Positions 9,701-17,176 of a DNA stretch of 64,000 nucleotides are shown piece by piece. The notes under the pieces were generated by a model. That model made no database searches. It saw only the letters and a list, made by a program, of their open reading frames with translations, and had not been told where the DNA came from. Source of the DNA: an uncultured Lachnospiraceae bacterium (GTDB taxonomy: Bacteria; Bacillota; Clostridia; Lachnospirales; Lachnospiraceae); contig CAJUIO010000004.1 in NCBI GenBank assembly GCA_910586025.1, positions 17,361 to 81,360 of the forward strand. The letters run 5' to 3'. A program made the translations under genes and the position numbers. The number at the start of each line of letters is the position of its first letter. The first letter of the stretch is position 1.

Positions 9701-10130
9701 GCCCGCACACCTGCGTTCTTACACAGAGTCGTATCTGCTCTCCACCTCCGGGTTCTGGCAGATAGAGAGGACTAACTGGCTTGTGGGAGAAGAGGTATAT
9801 GAAAATGACATGGGAATTTATAATATTGACCTCTTAAAAGAATATTTCCAGTCAGACTGGAAAGAGGGCGTACCGGATTTAATTACACTGATGAAATGGA
9901 TTCCCATTACAAATGTGGGCGTGATGGTGTGGCTGGTATTCTTCTTCATAGCGGCCGGCTTTGCTTTGAGACAGCGCTTTAAGGCGTTCCTTGCGGTGCC
10001 GCTTATCGGCTGCTGGATCACGCTGATGATCGCAACGCCGGTGGCTTCCCAGTTCCGGTATGTGTATTACTATCACCTGATGCTCCCGATTGTCTGCATC
10101 CTGTTTTTTGCCGGGAAGGAGGAACTATGA
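6777..10130 (+). CDS. Giant polytopic membrane protein, two tandem DUF6020-like modules
   Basis: An 1117-residue integral membrane protein built from two similar halves (about 1-500 and 587-1117) joined by a charged, Glu/Lys-rich linker (~501-586). Matching landmarks in order are: SYYPGAFSTDA and AYYPGILTPDS; CPWKDVTFA and MWKDVLFSA; RHNGFL and RNNGLY; FRYFYFNF and FRYVYYYH. Each half has about ten hydrophobic segments. The layout resembles DUF6020 proteins, which look like GT-C type membrane transferases, but catalysis is not shown. ATG at 6777 is chosen because AGGAGG lies ten bases upstream; an earlier in-frame GTG at 6702 overlaps the previous stop. It sits between glycosyltransferases and an acyltransferase, so a role in polysaccharide assembly outside the membrane is likely. 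Confidence 0.7.
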   Translation: MLLFFYLFFVIVIHNFVAGEGELSPAFAVKCLLSLLLLAVICPIILRKGRTFRVALKEETASEKKDRLWIPVFFLLSFGVLLRWFLSYYPGAFSTDAVYQYEQALSGRYNDWKPILQTLITFTLPVRLTGRVDSIVFFQIAEYSAALTYMAYVILKRSNKWIAIGSLSYILVNPVTGNMVICPWKDVTFAIFAVLLMTFGLQIFATGGRWLERKRNLALLGAALLIATIMRHNGFLFTIPFLVAVLVHLKRKRRIWFLIFFAAGIVLIRGPVYAGLEVEEQWNHKTRVLGAPMAMLGTVVREAPELLGEEAQEFVYRVAPREVWEEVFHDGGFSSIKWQSDQTVVEEAGIRKVLLMAADALARAPGPALKGLFELTDMVYAIDSNFDWYIIAQVDENDVGVEYRQFCDRYVLEKYTEVSRNGVFKYIFWYLGVLNIIIIAGLSCKCCFKTREGWKRGLFGLSVLCYNFGTMLLLSGNDFRYFYFNFPVFPVLLLILFGEKVRAREKSGPSKAAVLGATFREKAGAAVGKIFRQEFGTDTVAEESAAEETGTDRKEADGESVSDKVKEAGAERPEITEKPKRDYKEMAGKLSLLCRKVLSGLERSLVIFSLLLSLAVVVGTKINLSGEPYFGQMTIADLRNAGIWFVLILTIGKLLVVIIRRWSFEIQALTIHKKWWLGSFLLLILLWSPYLLAYYPGILTPDSLTSLLQAKDLSLLYNHIPVAYTLLVALFARIGWQIGDANFGVFLFSLAQLLIMAGVLSYSAYWLRAKMRRPAAACIALLFYGLNPVIAMHSITMWKDVLFSAWIVLLCLFLFDMALGGGKRLDSKKGMRELCVLLLLVCFGRNNGLYVAVFCLGVLLIVYKDVRKKLLVRGGGLLLAVLLIQGPGYNALGINQSGFAESVGIPLQQISYTVIHDAGLSEQDGEFLEKIIPVSAIEESYSPVSADNIKFNQEFNTAFFEENKGGFMKLYLKLLPAHLRSYTESYLLSTSGFWQIERTNWLVGEEVYENDMGIYNIDLLKEYFQSDWKEGVPDLITLMKWIPITNVGVMVWLVFFFIAAGFALRQRFKAFLAVPLIGCWITLMIATPVASQFRYVYYYHLMLPIVCILFFAGKEEL

Positions 10131-11647
10131 TCAGCTTTGTTTCCATGGAGTTTCTGGCCTTTGTAGGGGTCACTCTCCTCCTGTATTTTTGGGTACCGGC
10201 ACGATACCGGTGGCTGGTGCTTCTCGGTTCAAGCATATATTTTTATTTCTGCTCCGGAGCGGTGCAGCTTCTGGTAGTTCTTGGAAGTACGGGAATCGCC
10301 TACGGCACGGCCCTTCGGGTGGAAAAGATCCATAACAGTGATAATCCGGACCGGAAGGAAGCGAGAAAACATCTGACATCCGGAATCCTGCTGCTCCTCT
10401 TTATTCTGGCCTATGCCAAGGTTGGAAGACGGGCAGTGGAAGCGGCAGGTGCCCTGCTCGGTCTTGAACGAATTGATTTTGAGGTTTTGGTGCCTCTTGG
10501 TATCTCTTATTACAGCTTTTCCCTCATAGGGTACATGGCGGATGTATATTGGAAAAAAGACAAGGCGGAGCACAGCTATTTGAAGCTTCTGCTGTATATG
10601 ATCTATTTTCCGCACATTCTTCAGGGACCGATTCCCCGCCACAGAAGGCTGGCTCCTTGGCTGATCGAAGGACATCCTTTTGATTACCGCAGTCTGTGCC
10701 ATGGCCTGCAGAGAATGATGTGGGGATATTTTAAGAAAATGGTGATTGCGGATCGGCTGGCTCTTCTCGTGGGAACGGTGTTTGATAATCCTGCAGCCTA
10801 TGGAGGACCTGTATTTGTGATTGGTGCCGTATGCGCCGCCGTGCAGCTGTACTGCGACTTCTCGGGATGCATGGATATTGCGCTGGGGATTTCGGAGGCC
10901 ATGTCTATACGGCTGGACGAAAATTTCCAGAGACCCTTTTTCGCAAGAAGCGCGGCCGAGTTCTGGCGCAGATGGCACATCACTCTGGGAACGTGGTTTA
11001 AGGATTATGTCTACATGCCTCTGGCGATCAGCCCCAGGCTCATAAGGTTCAGCCAGAGGGCAAAGGGACGGTTCGGGAACAGGACGGCCAAAAATCTCAT
11101 GAGCGTTATTCCGCTTGCCATTGTCTGGCTGCTCACAGGGCTGTGGCACAGCACAGGAATGAATTATGTCGTGTGGGGGTTATACTGGGGAATTCTGATT
11201 ATACTGGGAACCGTGCTCGCCCCGGAGATAAAGAAGCTGACAAAAAGGCTGGGAATCAATACGGAGTCAAAGTGGTTTAAAAGCTTTCAGGTTGTGAGAA
11301 CCTTTGTATTATATCTCATCAGCAGGCTGCTTACCGCACCCGGAGATATCCGGCTGACAGGTGAAATTTTCCGCCGGATGCTTACGGGATGGGATCTGGG
11401 AAAGGTGTTTACGAAGACAATTTTTGAGCTCGGTCTGGACGGGCCGGATTTAGCGGTGGCGGTTCTTGCGGTGTGCGTTCTGTGGTGTGCTGATCTTTTG
11501 CAGGAGAGAGGCGTCAGAATCAGAGAGCGCATTGAGGCATTGCCCCTGGCTGTGCGCTGGGGAATCTTCTACATCTGTATTCTTACAATTTTCATATTCG
11601 GAGTTTACGGTTCGGGAGAGGATACCTTTGTTTATATGTTTTATTAA
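10127..11647 (+). CDS. MBOAT family membrane O-acyltransferase (DltB/AlgI-like)
   Basis: A 506-residue polytopic protein with MBOAT hallmarks: VPLGISYYSFSLIGYMADVYW (~125), PHILQGPIPRH (~165), the AEFWRRWHITLGTWFKDYVYMPL segment (~283-305) and the catalytic His341 in LTGLWHSTG. The family moves acyl groups from a cytoplasmic thioester donor through a membrane tunnel to a glycan or lipid outside. ATG at 10127 overlaps the preceding stop (ATGA) behind GGAGG. A carrier protein gene follows 32 bases downstream and an SGNH protein after that, the order seen for dltB-dltC-dltD, so this is inferred to acylate the locus's polysaccharide using that carrier. Confidence 0.92.
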   Translation: MISFVSMEFLAFVGVTLLLYFWVPARYRWLVLLGSSIYFYFCSGAVQLLVVLGSTGIAYGTALRVEKIHNSDNPDRKEARKHLTSGILLLLFILAYAKVGRRAVEAAGALLGLERIDFEVLVPLGISYYSFSLIGYMADVYWKKDKAEHSYLKLLLYMIYFPHILQGPIPRHRRLAPWLIEGHPFDYRSLCHGLQRMMWGYFKKMVIADRLALLVGTVFDNPAAYGGPVFVIGAVCAAVQLYCDFSGCMDIALGISEAMSIRLDENFQRPFFARSAAEFWRRWHITLGTWFKDYVYMPLAISPRLIRFSQRAKGRFGNRTAKNLMSVIPLAIVWLLTGLWHSTGMNYVVWGLYWGILIILGTVLAPEIKKLTKRLGINTESKWFKSFQVVRTFVLYLISRLLTAPGDIRLTGEIFRRMLTGWDLGKVFTKTIFELGLDGPDLAVAVLAVCVLWCADLLQERGVRIRERIEALPLAVRWGIFYICILTIFIFGVYGSGEDTFVYMFY

Positions 11648-11679
11648 ACAGACTTTGACGGGAAAGGAAGGCGGTTTTT

Positions 11680-11907
11680 ATGGAAGAAAAAATATTGGAG
11701 CTGTTATCGGAGGAGTATCCTGAGATTGACTTTACGGCATCGGAGGAGCTGGTGGATGACGGAATCCTGGATTCTCTGACGATTACCGGGATTATTGCGC
11801 TGCTGACAATGGAGTTTGGCATCATGATCCCTTATGAGGAGATCATTGAGGAAAATTTCAATTCAGTGGCGGGTCTTGCCAGAATGGTGGAGAAGCTGCA
11901 GGCGTAA
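11680..11907 (+). CDS. Acyl/aminoacyl carrier protein (DltC-like)
   Basis: A 75-residue acidic carrier protein with the phosphopantetheine attachment motif LDSL, Ser32 being the expected prosthetic-group site. Length and the four-helix pattern match D-alanyl or acyl carrier proteins. It sits between an MBOAT transferase and an SGNH protein, with an AMP-forming ligase one gene further on, so it should be loaded by that ligase and unloaded by the MBOAT protein. ATG at 11680 follows GGAAAGGAAGG. Whether it carries D-alanine, another amino acid or an acyl group cannot be told. Confidence 0.88.
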   Translation: MEEKILELLSEEYPEIDFTASEELVDDGILDSLTITGIIALLTMEFGIMIPYEEIIEENFNSVAGLARMVEKLQA

Positions 11908-11926
11908 GAAGCGGGAGGCGCAGGGC

Positions 11927-13891
11927 GTGGGAAAAAGATCATTTCTATTTATACTCATATTGCTGGTGCTGCTTTTGGGAGCGGAAAAGCTTTTGTATGA
12001 TGCGGGGGAGAGATCCTGGAAGGAGATGGAAGACATTCATACCTATCCGAATTCTTACGATATTTGTTTCCTGGGACCGAGTACGGCTATGACCAATATC
12101 TCGCATCAGGAGCTGTACGAAGAGTACGGAATTGCGGGAATTTCTCTGGCCGAGCCTCTTCAGCCTCTGTATATGGGAAAGCATGCCCTGGCCGAGATTC
12201 TTCTGTATCAGTCGCCCAAGGTGGTGTTTCTGGATACCAGCCCCATATTTTATTCCGAAGAGGTGGTCTCTGACTGGACTCATGACAGGAAAAACTATAT
12301 TATCCGGGAATTTCTGGACGGTATAAGCAGTCCCACAATCCGGTGGAGGGCTCTGCTTGATGCCTGGTCCTATAATAAACATATCGGAATCTGGGATTTC
12401 CTGCGGCTTGAGTATACACATGAGAACTGGAAGAATATAGCGGGGTTTGGCTCTGGGCAAAAGGACAGGGATGACAGTCCCAACGGGAATCTTGTACTCA
12501 TGGGCCGGGCGGACGGCTTTGAAGATGCGGATCTTGGCGGGGCGGAGAATTATACCAAGGGAACCCGGGCCGTCAATGGGAAGGCGCTGGGGCAGATTGC
12601 CGAGATGGCGGAAATGTGCCGGAATTCCGGCACGGAGCTTGTTCTGGTAACGGAAAAGCTTTTTCTCTCCAGACAGGAGCATGACGCAGTGGCTCTTATT
12701 GCGGAAAAATGCGGGTTAACCTATCTTGACATCAATGATAAAATAGAGGAGACAGGGTTTTCATACAGCGAGGATCTGGCGGACTCCGTTCACTTTAATC
12801 TCTCCGGCGCTATTAAATGGTCCCATTTTATCGGGGACTATGTCCGTGAAAACTATGAGATTGCGGACAGGAGGAAGGATCCTGCCTATGACAGGTATGA
12901 GGGGAACAGCACCCTGCATCACGCCCAGAAGGATTCTCTGGGAGGTCTGGACTTCAGAGGTTATGCCGCACAGCTGGCAGAGCTGGATCAGGAGGAGAAT
13001 GTTATCTTCCTGTCCGTGTATGATGATATGGCGAACTCCCTGATGGAGGAGGATCTGCTGGCGCTGCAGGCTCTGGGGCTTGAGACGGATCTGATGGGAA
13101 AAAGCAGGTGCAGCTATGCGGCTGTCATTCATGGCGGTACGGTACAGGAGAAGTTTGCGGCCAGGGATGCGGTGACGATTGAGGGAAGTATCGGCGCTGT
13201 GTACTATAAGGTAAGCTCGGGCGGGCTTCTTAGCGGCAAGCAGGCATGTATTGAGCTGAATGATGTGGATTATATGCAGAGAGGGAGAGGCTTTAACTTT
13301 GTAGTGTATAATATCGGCTCCGGCAAGGTGGCGGATTCTGTATATTTTGACACTTATGCCGATGAGAATCCGCGCCAGGGCTGGGAGATTCGTGAGGACT
13401 TCCGGGGGCGCGGCGTATCCTTCCCGGAGGATCGTTTTCATGGGTATCTTTCCTATCTGGCATCTCTTGACAAAAGCAGGAATATGGTATTTCTCTCGGT
13501 CTATGATGAGGCTACCACCTCTCTTACCGACAGGGATATGGACCTGCTGGGGGATCTGGGCCTTAAGACGGATCTGCGGGGCCAGAACCGGTGCAGCTAT
13601 GCGGCTGTCCTGTCTGATTCCGGAGTACAGGAGGAGTTTGCCCCTGCGGACACGGTGGAGATCAGCGGAACGGCCGGGGGCCTGGATTACCGTGTGACCT
13701 CAGGAGGCCTTTCAAGCGGAGGCAATGCCAGCATCTGTCTGAATGGGGAGGAGTATATCCGAAAGGGAAGAGGATTTAATTTTGTCATCTATGACCTGCA
13801 GTCCGGAGAAGTGACGGATTCCGTGTATTTTGACACCTATGCGGAAAAGAATCCGCTAAGGGCACAGGAGGTTCCCGGTGAGGAACAGTAG
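11927..13891 (+). CDS. Membrane-anchored SGNH-type (DltD-like) protein with permuted ILEI-like domains
   Basis: A 654-residue protein. It has an N-terminal signal anchor (residues ~4-20), an SGNH/DltD-like domain (~45-320) with a nucleophile-like Ser52 in LGPSTAM and Asp286/His289 in DSVHF, and then a region (~341-654) repeating ILEI (interleukin-like EMT inducer) signatures. The ILEI elements are FLSVYD, RCSYAAV, SSGGL or TSGGL, GRGFNFV and DSVYFDTY, and each occurs twice. GTG at 11927 is preferred because GGGAGG precedes it and the anchor starts at once; an earlier in-frame ATG at 11834 would overlap the carrier gene deeply. The protein should face outside and help the MBOAT acyltransferase, with the ILEI-like part perhaps binding glycan. 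Confidence 0.75.
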   Translation: MGKRSFLFILILLVLLLGAEKLLYDAGERSWKEMEDIHTYPNSYDICFLGPSTAMTNISHQELYEEYGIAGISLAEPLQPLYMGKHALAEILLYQSPKVVFLDTSPIFYSEEVVSDWTHDRKNYIIREFLDGISSPTIRWRALLDAWSYNKHIGIWDFLRLEYTHENWKNIAGFGSGQKDRDDSPNGNLVLMGRADGFEDADLGGAENYTKGTRAVNGKALGQIAEMAEMCRNSGTELVLVTEKLFLSRQEHDAVALIAEKCGLTYLDINDKIEETGFSYSEDLADSVHFNLSGAIKWSHFIGDYVRENYEIADRRKDPAYDRYEGNSTLHHAQKDSLGGLDFRGYAAQLAELDQEENVIFLSVYDDMANSLMEEDLLALQALGLETDLMGKSRCSYAAVIHGGTVQEKFAARDAVTIEGSIGAVYYKVSSGGLLSGKQACIELNDVDYMQRGRGFNFVVYNIGSGKVADSVYFDTYADENPRQGWEIREDFRGRGVSFPEDRFHGYLSYLASLDKSRNMVFLSVYDEATTSLTDRDMDLLGDLGLKTDLRGQNRCSYAAVLSDSGVQEEFAPADTVEISGTAGGLDYRVTSGGLSSGGNASICLNGEEYIRKGRGFNFVIYDLQSGEVTDSVYFDTYAEKNPLRAQEVPGEEQ

Positions 13892-13902
13892 GAGAAAGAG
13901 AG

Positions 13903-15975
13903 GTGAGTGACGTGAGCGGTACCTTTGATACTTTAGTGGATCGTGTTCTGTTTCTGGAAAAGGAACGGCCAAAGCAGCTGGCTGTGGCATTCAAAAAGGA
14001 GCAGGTATCCTACGGAGAGCTTGGGAAGAGGATGAGGCTGGCGGCGGCCCGCCTTGAGCGTCTGGGGATTTGCAGGGGAGAGAGGGTTCTTTTTTCCGCT
14101 CTTTCCAAGCCGGAGATGGTGGCGGTCTATCTGGGTATTCAGTATCTGGGGGCTGTGGCGGTATTTGTGGATAAGAATGCCGCACCGTCCCAGGCGGCGG
14201 CAATCGCAAAGGAGGCGGGTGCGTCTGTGTTTCTTACGGATAAACCCATGAAGGAGCTTGCCTGCAGACGCTTTTCCCTGAAAGAGATCTGCTCTCTGCC
14301 GGAGTCCGACAGGGAAGAAAATACGGCGTGTCCGAAGGCTGTGTACAGGAAGCCGGAACCGGAGGAGCTGGCAGAGCTTTTGTTTACCTCGGGCACGACA
14401 GGAAGGCCCAAGGGGGTGATGCTCTCCTACAGGGCGGTTTATCATATTCTGAAGAATACGGCAGTGGCTATGGGGATTCGTGAGGATGAACGTATTCTGC
14501 TCCCGCTGCCGCTGAATCATTCCTTTGCGCTGCGGGTGCTGAGGGCGGCGCTTTTTCAGGGAGCCGGCGTGATTCTGCAGAACGGCTTTACCTTTGCAAG
14601 GGAGATAGAAAATAATCTGGATTTGTATGGATGCACGGCGCTGGCCGTGGTTCCTGCCTCCGTGGAGACCATTGCAAGGCAGATGCAGGACAGGTTTCCG
14701 GAGATTATGGGCAGGTTCCGGTACATTGAGGCCAGTGCCGGCTCTCTTTCGGTCGAGCAGAGGAAGCGGCTCACCTCGCAGCTTCCGAATACGGTGATTT
14801 ACAACACATGGGGTTCCTCGGAGTCGGGAGGAGCGCTGTTCCTCAACGTCACGGAGACGGTCACAGATCCGGTCAGAAGAGGGGCGCTGGGAAAGCCCCT
14901 TCCGGGGATAGAGGTCAGAGTGTTGGATGAGAATGGAAACGAGATGGAGAGCGACAGGGAGCATCCGGGGCGGATGGCTCTGCGGGGACCCATGCAGATG
15001 TCCGGCTACTGGGGGCAGGAGGAGCTGACTGAGCAGACCTTAAAGGACGGCTGGCTTCTTACCGGGGATCTGGTGTACACGGATGCGGACGGCTATGTAT
15101 ACATGCTGGGCAGGATAGATGACCAGATCAATGTGGGAGGAGAGAAGGTCTCTCCCATAGAGGTTGAGAATGCTGCCTGCGAGTATCCTCACATCCGGGA
15201 ATGCGCCTGTGTCGGGGTGCCGGATCCGGAGGAAATCCTCGGCTTTGTGCCGGTGCTGTATGTGGCGGTAAGGGATGCCGCTTATTCCCCGGAGGATCTG
15301 CATTCTTTCCTTGCGGGACGTCTGGAACGGTACAAGCTGCCGGTGCGGTATATCGCATTGCAGAGTCTTCCCAGAAATCAGATGCAGAAGCTTGACAGGA
15401 AGGCGCTCGCAGCCATGTGGGAGACGCGTGGAAACGAGGATCTGATGAATCCGGTGATGCAGGCGATCCTCACAAGGAGAAGTATCAGACGGTTTGAGGA
15501 AAGGCCCATCCCCAGACCCGTGCTGGAGATGATTCTCCAGGCCGGATATCATGCGCCCAGCGGCCACAATATGCAGACCTGGCGGTTTACCGTGGTGGAG
15601 GATAGGGAAAAGATCAGGCGCCTTAAGGAAGCGGTGCTTCTTACGGCCAGGGAATGCGGCGTATACTGCTATGGATTTGAAAATCCGGCCTGTATTATAC
15701 TGATCTCCAACGACGAGAGAAATCCCGACGGGTGTCAGGATGCATCCTGCGCTGCCGAAAACATTTTCCTGGCGGCCCATTCCTACGGCATCGGAGCGGT
15801 GTGGCTCAATGCCCTGATGACTCTGCGAGGTCAGGAGCCGGTAAAACATGTCCTGGACGGGTTCGGGATACCGGATGACCACAGAATATGGTGTATGGCG
15901 GCCCTCGGCTATCCTTTGGGCGAGGGAGTGCTCCTGGCCAAAAATGATAAGGTGGTACATTTTGTCGATGGGTAA
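13903..15975 (+). CDS. AMP-forming acyl/aminoacyl ligase fused to a C-terminal nitroreductase domain
   Basis: A 690-residue two-domain protein. Residues ~1-505 form an ANL-family adenylating enzyme: phosphate loop FTSGTTGRPKG (~162-172), NTWGSSESG (~301-309), LLTGD, GRIDDQINVGGEKVSPIEVE (~403-422) and the C-terminal lysine region RNQMQKLDRKAL (~489). Residues ~514-690 form an FMN nitroreductase domain (AILTRRSIRRFEERPIP, HAPSGHNMQTW, and GIGAVWLNAL near the end). The adenylation part would activate a small acid and load the carrier protein at 11680, as DltA does. The fused flavin domain implies an oxidation or reduction of the bound group, but that is inference. The start is GTG 13903; in-frame GTG 13912 is equally plausible. 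Confidence 0.87.
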   Translation: MSDVSGTFDTLVDRVLFLEKERPKQLAVAFKKEQVSYGELGKRMRLAAARLERLGICRGERVLFSALSKPEMVAVYLGIQYLGAVAVFVDKNAAPSQAAAIAKEAGASVFLTDKPMKELACRRFSLKEICSLPESDREENTACPKAVYRKPEPEELAELLFTSGTTGRPKGVMLSYRAVYHILKNTAVAMGIREDERILLPLPLNHSFALRVLRAALFQGAGVILQNGFTFAREIENNLDLYGCTALAVVPASVETIARQMQDRFPEIMGRFRYIEASAGSLSVEQRKRLTSQLPNTVIYNTWGSSESGGALFLNVTETVTDPVRRGALGKPLPGIEVRVLDENGNEMESDREHPGRMALRGPMQMSGYWGQEELTEQTLKDGWLLTGDLVYTDADGYVYMLGRIDDQINVGGEKVSPIEVENAACEYPHIRECACVGVPDPEEILGFVPVLYVAVRDAAYSPEDLHSFLAGRLERYKLPVRYIALQSLPRNQMQKLDRKALAAMWETRGNEDLMNPVMQAILTRRSIRRFEERPIPRPVLEMILQAGYHAPSGHNMQTWRFTVVEDREKIRRLKEAVLLTARECGVYCYGFENPACIILISNDERNPDGCQDASCAAENIFLAAHSYGIGAVWLNALMTLRGQEPVKHVLDGFGIPDDHRIWCMAALGYPLGEGVLLAKNDKVVHFVDG

Positions 15976-17176
15976 AATCTTGTTTGTTATCAATACCATG
16001 GGAAACGGCGGAGCGGAGCGGGCGCTGATTGAGCTCCTGAAGCATATGGAGCAGGAGCGGCATAAGGTTTTCCTGTATGTACTGACCGGACAGGGAGAGC
16101 TGGCAGGGGAGATTCCTAACAACGTTGTTATGTTGAATAAAAAATATCGGGCTGTTTCCGTGCTGGATGAAAGAGGGAGGCAACGGCTGTCAGGGACAGT
16201 GATCCGGGCGTTGTTTTCCAGAGGTGTCTTTTTGCACCGGGCGCGGTATCTTGCCGTTCAGATGCTGCGTATGATCGGAAGAGGAAGGATACGAAAGGAT
16301 AAGCTGTTCTGGAAGGTACTGTCTGACGGCGGGGAACGGATCCGGGAGGAGTTCGATCTGGCGGTGGCTTTTCTGGAGGGAGGCTCCGCCTACTATGTGG
16401 CAGCCCATGTGAAGGCGGGAAAAAAGGTGGCGTTCGTGCACACGGATTACAGCTATGCGGGATATGACAGGAGCCTGGACGAGGACTGTTACCTTAAGTT
16501 TGACCATATCTTTGCGGCCTCTGAAAGCATCAGGGGGAGCTTCCTTGGGAATTATCCGGAGTGTGCCGGAAAAACCACGATTTTTCATAATCTGCTGAAT
16601 CAGAAGAGTATTCTGGAACGGTCCCTGCAGCCGGGAGGATTTTCCGACGGCTATGAGGGAGTGAGAATCCTCACGGTGGCCAGGCTATCGGCCGCAAAGG
16701 CCCATGACGTGGCAATCGATGCCATGAAGAGGCTTAAAGCTGCCGGAAGAGAGGTTCGCTGGTATGCGCTGGGGGAAGGGGAGCTGAGGAAGAAGCTGGA
16801 AAGAAGGATACACTCTCTGGGCCTGGATGAGGACTTCGTTCTTCTGGGGGCGGCGGATAACCCTTTTCCTTATTATGCCCAGTGTGATCTGTATGTCCAC
16901 CCCACACATTCTGAGGCGAGATGTATTGCCGTACGGGAAGCTCAGGTTCTGGGATGCGCAATTATCGTGTCGGATTATGAGGGGAGCGGCGAGCTTGTGG
17001 AGGACGGAGTGGATGGACGGATCTGCAGGCTTGACCCGAAGGCTCTGACAGAAGAGATTGAGGAGCTCCTTGATCACCCGGAAAGGGCGGCTGCTTACGG
17101 AAGGGCCGCACAGAGAAGGCACCAGACGGATAATCAGAAAGAAATAAAAAAATTATTGGAGTTTATGGATGAATAA
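15968..17176 (+). CDS. Glycosyltransferase family 4
   Basis: A 402-residue GT-B enzyme. The N-terminal glycine-rich acceptor loop FVINTMGNGGAERAL (~5-19) and the C-terminal donor-site segment (LTVARLSAAKAHDVAIDA, ALGEGELR, PTHSEARCIAVREAQVLG with the E-x7-E pair, SDYEGSGELV) are intact. ATG at 15968 overlaps the ligase stop by eight bases, while extending to an upstream in-frame start would intrude 120 bases into the ligase gene. It acts at the cytoplasmic face on the same glycan as the genes around it, with a retaining mechanism expected for the family. Confidence 0.92.
   Translation: MGKILFVINTMGNGGAERALIELLKHMEQERHKVFLYVLTGQGELAGEIPNNVVMLNKKYRAVSVLDERGRQRLSGTVIRALFSRGVFLHRARYLAVQMLRMIGRGRIRKDKLFWKVLSDGGERIREEFDLAVAFLEGGSAYYVAAHVKAGKKVAFVHTDYSYAGYDRSLDEDCYLKFDHIFAASESIRGSFLGNYPECAGKTTIFHNLLNQKSILERSLQPGGFSDGYEGVRILTVARLSAAKAHDVAIDAMKRLKAAGREVRWYALGEGELRKKLERRIHSLGLDEDFVLLGAADNPFPYYAQCDLYVHPTHSEARCIAVREAQVLGCAIIVSDYEGSGELVEDGVDGRICRLDPKALTEEIEELLDHPERAAAYGRAAQRRHQTDNQKEIKKLLEFMDE

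Noticed and set aside
11834..11926. Longer start for the SGNH-ILEI protein
   Set aside because: The added residues are Arg/Trp-rich, overlap the carrier protein gene, and come before a normal signal anchor that begins right at GTG 11927.
15848..15967. Longer N-terminus for the GT4 gene starting at 15848
   Set aside because: The extra 40 residues lie wholly inside the ligase-nitroreductase gene in another frame and precede the normal glycosyltransferase start; ATG 15968 gives the standard family N-terminus.
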